From contig JAEZDL010000211.1 in the NCBI GenBank assembly GCA_023418095.1, forward strand, positions 1-5,922: a stretch of DNA of 5,922 nt, written 5' to 3'. Both the position numbers and the translations under genes were made by a program. How positions within the stretch are numbered: the first letter of the stretch is position 1; the number at the start of each line of letters is the position of its first letter. The DNA comes from Bacteroidota bacterium (GTDB lineage Bacteria > Bacteroidota > Bacteroidia > Flavobacteriales_F > PHOS-HE28). This document shows positions 1 through 5,922 of this stretch, one piece after another. A model generated the notes under the pieces. It ran no database searches and had not been told where the DNA came from. It saw only the letters and a program-made list of their open reading frames with translations.

Positions 1-299
1 GGGCCGCGGCGGGGCCCGGACGGCGACCTCGTCCTCGCGCTGCCGCCCCCGAGTACGCGGCCGCGTTCTCCCGCCACCTCGGCGTGCCCGTCTCGTTCCA
101 CGACATGCCGTTCGACGATTACCGCGCGCTCAGGTTCCCCGGGGCCGACGACATGGGCAACATGTACGAGCACCACGCGATCCTGGGCGAGGCGTTCCGT
201 CGCCATCGTTCGCCCGAGCTGGCGCGCGAGCTCGACCCGGCGCTCCAGACGTTCGACGAGTGGCTCGGCGCGAACGCCTCGCGCATCCCGCTGGATTAG
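1..299 (+). CDS. C-terminal part of an NmrA-like NAD(P)-binding (atypical SDR) protein, 5' truncated and apparently frameshifted
   Basis: This is the 3' end of a plus-strand gene that enters from outside the window and stops with TAG at 297-299. From about position 48 the reading is PEYAAAFSRHLGVPVSF followed by a segment with FDDYRALRFPGADDMGNM, and it ends in TFDEWLGANASRIPLD. This layout resembles the C-terminal substrate-side lobe of NmrA/HSCARG-type proteins, which are atypical short-chain dehydrogenases that bind NAD(P) and often act as redox sensors or NAD(P)H reductases. The nucleotide-binding Rossmann half would lie upstream and cannot be seen. Bases 1-45 show good GC3 codon use only in frame 1 (reading GPDGDLVLALPP), whereas from about 48 onward frame 3 is the coding one. 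The two join smoothly if one C is missing from the run at 46-50. The family call rests on residue patterns recalled for the family, without a search, so it is moderate; that this is coding is secure. Confidence 0.6.
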   Translation, partial: AAAGPGRRPRPRAAAPEYAAAFSRHLGVPVSFHDMPFDDYRALRFPGADDMGNMYEHHAILGEAFRRHRSPELARELDPALQTFDEWLGANASRIPLD

Positions 300-310
300 G
301 AAGGGGTACG

Positions 311-326
311 GCGCCCGGGCCGGCGC
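311..326. terminator. possible GC-rich hairpin between convergent genes
   Basis: GCGCC (311-315) and GGCGC (322-326) can pair around a six-base CGGGCC loop. It lies in the 34-nt gap between two convergent genes, where a bidirectional terminator would be expected. No T-tract follows on either strand and the stem is only 5 bp in very GC-rich DNA, so it may be chance. Confidence 0.25.
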
Positions 327-333
327 GTGGCGG

Positions 334-2280
<1,947 letters not shown>

Positions 2281-2325
2281 TCGTGGCTGGTTGAACGGGG
2301 TGCTTCCGGAACCGGTGCGAGACTA
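2281..2325 (-). other. remnant of the ancestral intergenic spacer upstream of the kinase gene
   Basis: Between the kinase ATG and the left end of the IS lie 42 nt of original spacer (2281-2322) followed by C2323 and the TA target copy (2324-2325). No ribosome-binding site close to consensus and no convincing promoter is visible. A promoter for the kinase would now have to lie in this stub or inside the right-to-left strand of the IS. Confidence 0.5.
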
Positions 2326-2360
2326 GTGGAGCGCCATGGTAATGGCGCCGGAAATGCGGG
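2326..2360 (+). repeat. left terminal inverted repeat of the IS630 element
   Basis: Compared with the reverse complement of 3531-3565, 24 of 35 positions match without gaps. The matches include the outermost GTGG and inner blocks such as GGT, CGG and GCGGG. Two in-frame ATGs (2336, 2342) lie inside it but are poor start candidates for the transposase. Confidence 0.85.
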
Positions 2361-2380
2361 TCAGTCGGGGATCACCGACT

Positions 2381-2385
2381 GGAGG
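2381..2385 (+). promoter_or_regulatory. Shine-Dalgarno site that decides the transposase start
   Basis: GGAGG lies four bases before ATG 2390. The upstream in-frame ATGs at 2336 and 2342 lie within the inverted repeat and have no such site, so 2390 is the better start. The four-base spacing is short but acceptable. Confidence 0.65.
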
Positions 2386-2389
2386 CCGT

Positions 2390-3548
2390 ATGCGGACGAA
2401 GGAGCATCGGGTGGACCTGACGGACGAGGAGCGCGCCGAGCTCTTCGTACTCATCCGGCGCGGCAAGGCGCCGGCGCGCACGCTGACTCGCGCGCACATC
2501 CTCTTGCGCGCCAGTGAGGACACGTATGACTGGGCGACCGCCGAGGCGCTCCACGTCAGCCCATCGACCGTCGAGCGGGTGCGACGCCGCTTCGCCGAGG
2601 CGCCCGTGGACCCACCCGGCGAGCGCCTCCAGCGGGCGCTGTACGACGCCCCGCGCCCGGGGGCGACGCCAAAGCTCGACGCGAAGGCCGAGGCGCGGCT
2701 CATCGCACTGGCCTGCACCGCCCCGCCGGACAAGCGGACCGTCTGGACCATGCAGCTCCTGGCCGACAAGCTGGTCGAGCTCCACGTCATCGACCAGATC
2801 TCCGACGAGACGGTGCGGCGGACGTTGGGGAAAAAATCAGCTCAAGCCGTGGCTCAAGGAGCACTGGTGCCTGCCCACCATGGACGCGGCGTTCGTCGCG
2901 GCGATGGAGGACGTGCTGGACCTCTACGCCGAGGCGGCCGCCTCGCCGGACCCGGCGCGACCCCTCGTCACGTTCGACGAGCGGCCGGTCCAGCTCCTCA
3001 GTGATGTGCGGCCGCCAGAGCCCTGCGTGCCCGGGCCGCACGGGCACCCACGCCGCGAGGACTACGAGTACAAGCGGGAGGGCACCTGCAACGTGTTCCT
3101 GAGCTTCGCTCCGCACCTGGGCTGGCGCCACGCCGACGTGACGGAGCGCCGGACCGCCGTGGACGTGGCCCACCAGTTCAAGCGGCTCGTGGACGTCGAC
3201 TTCCCCGACGCCACGGTGATCCGAGTGGTGCTCGACAACCTGAACGTGCATCGGCTTTCGGTCCTCTATGAGGCGTTCCCACCGGCGGAGGCGCGGCGGA
3301 TCGCGCGGAAGCTCGAGCTGCATCACACGCCGAAGCATGCGAGCTGGCTGAACATGGACGAGCTGGAGCTGAGCGTCCTGACCCGACAGTGCCTCGATCA
3401 ACGGCTCCCGAGCCGTGAGGCCGTCGCCGCGGCCATCGCACCCTGGGAAGCCGCGCGGAATGAGGCGCATGTGAAGGTGACCTGGCGCTTCACCACCGAC
3501 GCCGCCCGCACCAAGCTCGCCCGACTCTACCCCGCTTTGCCGTCGTGA
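2390..3548 (+). CDS. IS630-family DDE transposase, split between two frames
   Basis: This enzyme would cut and paste the element at TA sites. Part one (2390-2833, 148 codons) begins MRTKEHRVDLTDEERAELF and carries an N-terminal helix-turn-helix (about 11-68, with SPSTVERVRRRF), the ALYDAPRPGATPKL linker and a second HTH-like segment ending ISDETVRRTLGK. Part two continues in the next frame from about 2835 with NQLKPWLKEHWCLP and runs to TGA at 3546-3548, inside the right inverted repeat. It holds the catalytic triad: Asp in VTFDER (codon 2976), Asp in VLDNLNVH (codon 3234) and Glu in NMDELELS (codon 3360), with 41 residues between the second Asp and the Glu. The parts join in register only with a net +1 (or -2) shift at GGGGAAAAAA (2827-2836), giving about 385 residues. 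All three acidic residues are present, so the gene is either expressed by frameshifting or slippage, or recently inactivated by one extra base. Confidence 0.9.
2827..2836 (+). other. homopolymer junction where the transposase reading frame changes
   Basis: The run GGGGAAAAAA follows TT and precedes TCAG. Upstream coding is in the frame of 2390 (TTG GGG AAA AAA), downstream coding in the frame containing AAT CAG CTC AAG (2835 on). Dropping one base yields TLGKNQLKPW, which fits the usual family sequence around this position. A simple -1 ribosomal slip would not reach the correct downstream frame. Confidence 0.85.
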
Positions 3549-3565
3549 TCACCGTGGTCGACCAC
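3531..3565 (-). repeat. right terminal inverted repeat of the IS630 element
   Basis: The reverse complement starts GTGGTCGACCACGGTGATCA and matches the left end at 24 of 35 positions. It overlaps the last few codons and stop of the transposase gene. Its outermost base pair supplies the G of the lipoprotein TAG stop codon (3565-3567 read on the minus strand). Confidence 0.85.
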
Positions 3566-3975
3566 TAGGGCTGCAGTTCGTACGTCCGGCAGCCCCCATC
3601 CGAAAGCGTCACCGTCGAGGGTCCCCAGGCGCCCGTGCTCTGCGTCTCGTATGCCGAGATGGAGTGCTGTCCGGCCTGCAGCTGGATCGTGATCACCGCT
3701 CCGGACACCTGGTCCCCACACCGCGGAGCCGAGTTGCGGTAGTGTGTCAGGGTCCCGACCGTCTGGCCGTTCACCATGACGCTGATCGGACTCGGCGCTG
3801 GATCCGACGTCCAGATCGTAAGCTGCGCGGATCCGGTCCCAGTGACCTCCGTCGCAGCGCCGAGTATGTCCTCGAGGACGTCGCAACCGCTGAGAGCGAG
3901 AGTACCGATGAAGGCAGTGGTCAGGCCGGCCAGGCGACGCGCCGCGCGCGGGCGTCCGAGAGGCGATGGGGTCAT
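3565..3975 (-). CDS. small predicted lipoprotein with a beta-rich domain, function unknown
   Basis: A 136-residue product starting at ATG 3975, which is preceded by GGAG nine bases upstream. The open frame extends 40 codons further (to 4095), but that stretch overlaps the preceding gene and lacks a signal sequence, so the internal ATG is preferred. Residues 1-30 form a lipoprotein signal peptide: arginine-rich start, hydrophobic LTTAFIGTLALSG, then lipobox LSGC with Cys31. Asp follows the cysteine, which in enterobacteria favours inner-membrane retention; whether this holds here is unknown. The mature part alternates short strands (QLTIWTSD, ISVMVNGQTVGTL, AVITIQLQAGQHSISAYET, STVTLSDGGCRTYEL), consistent with an immunoglobulin- or PEGA-like beta sandwich. 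It contains Cys86 and Cys129, which could form a disulfide. Its stop codon coincides exactly with the IS630 target site and is regenerated by the insertion. It lies 40 nt downstream of the secreted-protein gene and shares its leader sequence. Confidence 0.82.
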   Translation of the reverse strand: MTPSPLGRPRAARRLAGLTTAFIGTLALSGCDVLEDILGAATEVTGTGSAQLTIWTSDPAPSPISVMVNGQTVGTLTHYRNSAPRCGDQVSGAVITIQLQAGQHSISAYETQSTGAWGPSTVTLSDGGCRTYELQP

Positions 3976-4002
3976 GGATCGGGTCTCCAGGATTGGGTGG
4001 TG
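3973..4002 (-). promoter_or_regulatory. leader copy B: RBS and start region of the lipoprotein gene, repeated upstream
   Basis: On the minus strand this segment reads CACCACCCAATCC, then TGGAGACCCGATCC, then ATG. It matches the corresponding segment of the secreted-protein gene (4385-4413) at 25 of 30 aligned positions with one single-base gap. It includes the GGAG ribosome-binding core. Confidence 0.7.
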
Positions 4003-4015
4003 TCGATGGCCCGGC

Positions 4016-4387
4016 TCAGTCGAGCGAGCGACGCTGGCGGATCTCGTACTGGTTGGTGTAGCGGCCGAGGTTCCGGACCAGCAGGTAGTGCGCACCGAGT
4101 CCCGGAGTGTCGAGGATGCAGTAGTCCGTCATGTCGACGTCCGAGTCCACGAGCTCGCCGCGCGAGTCGTACACCCAGCAATCCAGGTCGTCGGAGTCGC
4201 GCCCCTGTCCACGCACCGTGAGGTGATGGTCGGACATGCCGACATTGAGGTTGTGGAGGCGCGATCCCCTGGGGGCGAGGCTGTCACGCAGCGCAGTGGT
4301 CACCGCTTCGGCGGTGGAAGCGAGGCCCGCGAGCACCAGCAAGCCGGCGAGGAGCGCACGAACGTGGCGCAGTGTGCGAGTGGTCAT
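4016..4387 (-). CDS. small secreted protein with a PPC-like beta domain, function unknown
   Basis: A 123-residue product starting at ATG 4387, supported by GGAG eight bases upstream; the frame is open a further 25 codons upstream, but that sequence is not signal-like. Residues 1-28 form a Sec signal peptide: basic n-region MTTRTLRHVR, hydrophobic ALLAGLLVLAGLA, and an AEA cleavage motif before Val29. The mature protein contains HLTVRGQG, then DLDCWVYDSRGELVDSD, YCILDTPG, HYLLVRNLG and NQYEIR. That pattern (D-D-L-D-x-W-V-Y-D-x-x-G, then a strand and a G-x-x-Y-x-x-x-V-x-N strand) recalls bacterial pre-peptidase C-terminal (PPC) beta-sandwich domains, but standing alone without a peptidase. Cys70 and Cys90 may pair in a disulfide. 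It lies between the sigma gene (71 nt upstream) and the lipoprotein gene (40 nt downstream), all on one strand, so it is probably in the sigma operon or regulon. The fold assignment is inference. Confidence 0.82.
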   Translation of the reverse strand: MTTRTLRHVRALLAGLLVLAGLASTAEAVTTALRDSLAPRGSRLHNLNVGMSDHHLTVRGQGRDSDDLDCWVYDSRGELVDSDVDMTDYCILDTPGLGAHYLLVRNLGRYTNQYEIRQRRSLD

Positions 4388-4413
4388 GATCCGGTCTCCA
4401 TGGTTGTGTGGTG
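4385..4413 (-). promoter_or_regulatory. leader copy A: RBS and start region of the secreted-protein gene, repeated downstream
   Basis: On the minus strand it reads CACCACACAACCA, then TGGAGACCGGATC, then ATG. It is near-identical to the lipoprotein leader (3973-4002) over about 30 bases, although the two proteins differ in sequence after the start codon. It contains the GGAG ribosome-binding core. Confidence 0.7.
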
Positions 4414-4458
4414 GATTCCGATCGCCAGGACGAGGATGCCCGGCGAGCGTCGAAGCTT

Positions 4459-5253
4459 TCATCCCTGCCGTGAGCGGGCGCGGCCGCCCCGCTCCCGATC
4501 TTCCTGCGTCCCGGTCGATGTCGGGGTATGCTCGGCGGCGTGCATGTCGGCATGAAGGCAGCGGATGCCGCGGTGCAGCCTCACCTCGGACGCCGTCGCC
4601 GAGATCCCGAGGAGCTCGGCGATCTCGCGGTGGGAGCGACCCTGGCGAAAGCGCAGCACCACCACGTCGCGGAGCGATCCGGGGAGCCGGCTTACGGCAA
4701 GCTCGAGCTCCTCGTAAGCGAGCGGATCCGCCGCGTGCGCGGGGATTCCAGCCGCCTCGTCAACGCCGACCTCTCCACGTGTCCGGACGCGGCGGCGCTG
4801 CATCAGCGCCTGGTTCCGGACGACCCGACGCAGCCATCCGCCCAGCCCATGCCCTCGATACTGCACGAGCAGGCGGGGCAGCCTCGCCATGACGTCGTGC
4901 ACGACGTCCTCGGCGTCGGGACCGTCGCCGGTCACCTGCCCGGCGGCGGCGCGCATCAGTCGTCCGTAGTTGCGGTAGACGACAGACAGGGCTTCCGCCT
5001 GGGCCGGGTCGAGTGGGCGGTGGGTCGCGAGGCCGGCTGCACGCAGGCACTCGACGGCTTCCTGGACTGGGACCGGATCCTTGGTCGGTGCCCGGTCAGC
5101 GGGACGAAGACTCCTGGTGCTGGAGATGGCCCGTGCTTGGAGGCGGGGCGGCGTTGACGCGATGAGCATCGTCGGTCCTGTCGAAGGTGGCGGGGACCCG
5201 CGGTGGGCATCTCCCGTTTCGAGGACAGAGTGCACCCGACGGGTCATCGTCAT
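4459..5253 (-). CDS. ECF-type (sigma-70 family) RNA polymerase sigma factor
   Basis: Up to 264 residues. It would direct RNA polymerase to a small regulon, probably including the exported-protein genes directly downstream. Region 2 lies at about 88-155 (YRNYGRLMRAAAGQVTGD, then DAEDVVHDVMARL, then WLRRVVRNQALMQRRR). Region 4 lies at about 177-233 (EELELAVSRLPGSLRDVVVL, then the HTH GRSHREIAELLGISATASEV). No region 3 is present, as expected for ECF sigmas. The start is uncertain: ATG 5253 follows GGTGAG closely, while ATG 5169 has AGGA six bases upstream and gives 236 residues; the first 28 residues look non-conserved, so 5169 is a good alternative. Even then some 55 residues precede region 2, longer than usual. 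A tail of about 30 hydrophilic residues follows region 4. No anti-sigma gene follows, so control must come from elsewhere, perhaps via the N- or C-terminal extension. Confidence 0.9.
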   Translation of the reverse strand: MTMTRRVHSVLETGDAHRGSPPPSTGPTMLIASTPPRLQARAISSTRSLRPADRAPTKDPVPVQEAVECLRAAGLATHRPLDPAQAEALSVVYRNYGRLMRAAAGQVTGDGPDAEDVVHDVMARLPRLLVQYRGHGLGGWLRRVVRNQALMQRRRVRTRGEVGVDEAAGIPAHAADPLAYEELELAVSRLPGSLRDVVVLRFRQGRSHREIAELLGISATASEVRLHRGIRCLHADMHAAEHTPTSTGTQEDRERGGRARSRQG

Positions 5254-5367
5254 CTCACCGCGATCTCATTCGGCCGATCGAGGGGCTCGCGGGTGTCCCG
5301 TGAGGCAGGACGACCGTACATTGGCGGCCGGATCGCGGCATCCCGCCCAAGGCTCCACCTCCCTCCC
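5254..5367. promoter_or_regulatory. divergent intergenic region between sigma factor and BTAD regulator
   Basis: These 114 nt separate two divergent regulatory genes and must hold both promoters unless the shorter sigma start (5169) is used, which widens the region to 198 nt. TACATT (5317-5322) could be a -10 for the plus-strand gene, but no matching -35 is evident. No clear inverted-repeat operator was found by eye. The plus-strand gene has no good Shine-Dalgarno sequence. Confidence 0.4.
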
Positions 5368-5922
5368 ATGCTCGAACTCACAACCCTCGACGGCGTCTCG
5401 CTGACCCGTGAAGGGCGACCGATCGGCGCAATCCTCAACCGGCGGCAGTCAGTCTCCCTCCTCCTGATGCTCGCCTGCAGTGGTCGCCGCGGCCTCTCTC
5501 GCGAGCGCGCTATGGAGGCGCTGTGGCCGGAGGGCACGGTCCGCGACCCGCGCCACTCGCTCGATCAGCTCATCAGCGTGACGCGATCGGCTGCCGGGTC
5601 ATCGCTCATCGATAGCCGTGGTGCGCTGCGGCTGGACCTGGACGCGGTGCGGTGCGACGTGGTGGCGTTCGACGACGCGCTGAGGGCCCAGCGACGTGAG
5701 GAGGCGATCTCGCTCTATCGAGCTCCGTTCGCCGACGGGTTCATCGCTCCCTCTCCTGCCCTCGCCGCGCTGCTCGACGAGGAGCGCGAACGGCTCGCTC
5801 GCGCCTACCGTGGAGCGGTCCGATCGCTCGCCGAGTCCGCCGAGGCGCGCGGGGACGTCGGGACGGCGGTCGGCCTGTGGCAGCGCCTCCAGCTCGCCGA
5901 CCGGCTCGATGGCGAGGTGACG
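5368..5922 (+). CDS. N-terminal part of a BTAD/SARP-type transcriptional regulator, 3' truncated by the window
   Basis: Starting at ATG 5368 the frame is open for 185 codons to the window edge. Residues 1-95 fit the winged-helix DNA-binding domain of SARP-like activators: LELTTLDGVSLTREGRPIG, a helical QSVSLLLMLACSGRRGLSRE segment, the hallmark ALWPEGTVRDPRHSLDQLI, then a wing strand ALRLDLDAVRCDVVAF. From about 96 the helical bacterial transcriptional activation domain begins (EEAISLYRAPFADGFI, then DEERERLARAYRGAVRSLAE, and the TPR-like GDVGTAVGLWQRLQLADRLD). Such proteins are common in Gemmatimonadota and Actinomycetota and often continue into TPR, ATPase or sensor domains; what follows here is not visible. 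Upstream AAGG is too far away (about 14 nt) to be a strong ribosome-binding site, so translation may be leaderless or weak. Its divergence from the sigma gene suggests it may regulate that cluster or itself. Confidence 0.85.
   Translation, partial: MLELTTLDGVSLTREGRPIGAILNRRQSVSLLLMLACSGRRGLSRERAMEALWPEGTVRDPRHSLDQLISVTRSAAGSSLIDSRGALRLDLDAVRCDVVAFDDALRAQRREEAISLYRAPFADGFIAPSPALAALLDEERERLARAYRGAVRSLAESAEARGDVGTAVGLWQRLQLADRLDGEVT

Larger units (their letters stand above)
2326..3565 (+). mobile_element. IS630-family insertion sequence, 1240 bp
   Basis: The element is bounded by imperfect terminal inverted repeats beginning GTGG at both tips and flanked on each side by the dinucleotide TA (2324-2325 and 3566-3567), the classic target duplication of the IS630/Tc1/mariner group. 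It carries one transposase gene on the plus strand filling nearly its whole length. The target context is C-TA-G, a common local context for this family. Boundaries were derived by aligning the left end with the reverse complement of the right end. No passenger gene is present. The IS sits between the lipoprotein and kinase genes and is oriented opposite to both. Confidence 0.93.

Noticed and set aside
2336..2389. Earlier transposase starts at 2336 or 2342
   Set aside because: Both ATGs lie inside the terminal inverted repeat without a ribosome-binding site, while 2390 follows GGAGG.
2827..2840. Canonical -1 programmed frameshift in the transposase
   Set aside because: A -1 shift leads to a frame without transposase sequence; only net +1 or -2 reaches NQLKPWLKEHW.
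2787..3470. A 227-codon minus-strand frame inside the IS
   Set aside because: It is antisense to the catalytic part of the transposase, has no motifs and is not part of a known IS630 layout.
3976..4095. N-terminal 40-codon extension of the lipoprotein
   Set aside because: It overlaps the upstream gene and would bury the signal peptide; the internal ATG has a good ribosome-binding site directly ahead of the signal sequence.
4016..4387. Possibility that the gene after the sigma factor is an anti-sigma factor
   Set aside because: It has a cleavable signal peptide, no zinc-binding His-Cys motif and no cytoplasmic domain followed by a membrane segment.
3568..5367. CRISPR array, tRNA or riboswitch
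   Set aside because: No regularly spaced direct repeats, cloverleaf or known aptamer pattern was seen; the only repeat is the pair of gene leaders.

Overview
The window is uniformly high-GC bacterial DNA with strong G/C third-position bias. A BTAD/SARP-type regulator, an ECF sigma factor next to small secreted proteins, and a membrane histidine kinase of this style together suggest a Gemmatimonadota-like or other high-GC soil lineage. That placement is an inference; the window holds no rRNA or other phylogenetic marker.

Layout: (1) 1-299, plus strand: the 3' end of a gene resembling NmrA-family NAD(P)-binding proteins, with an apparent one-base frameshift in a C-run near 46-50. (2) 334-2280, minus: a complete HAMP-type membrane sensor histidine kinase, convergent with (1). 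(3) 2326-3565: an IS630-family insertion sequence of 1240 bp with imperfect terminal inverted repeats, flanked by a TA duplication. Its transposase is split between two frames at a GGGGAAAAAA run. (4) 3565-3975, minus: a small lipoprotein. (5) 4016-4387, minus: a small secreted protein. (6) 4459-5253, minus: an ECF-type sigma factor. (7) 5368-end, plus: the N-terminal half of a BTAD-type transcriptional activator, diverging from the sigma gene.

Removing the IS in silico, with one TA copy, puts the lipoprotein stop codon 42 nt upstream of the kinase start on the same strand. The ancestral arrangement therefore looks like a four-gene minus-strand array: ECF sigma, secreted protein, lipoprotein, sensor kinase. 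The IS landed exactly in the lipoprotein stop codon, and because its end begins with G it regenerated a TAG stop, so the lipoprotein is undamaged while the kinase is separated from its upstream neighbours. The two small exported-protein genes share a near-identical leader of about 30 nt covering the ribosome-binding site and start codon. The sigma factor and BTAD regulator share a 114-nt divergent intergenic region, which suggests a locally controlled cell-envelope or secretion response. No anti-sigma factor or response regulator is visible in the window.

No tRNA, rRNA, CRISPR array or riboswitch was recognised.
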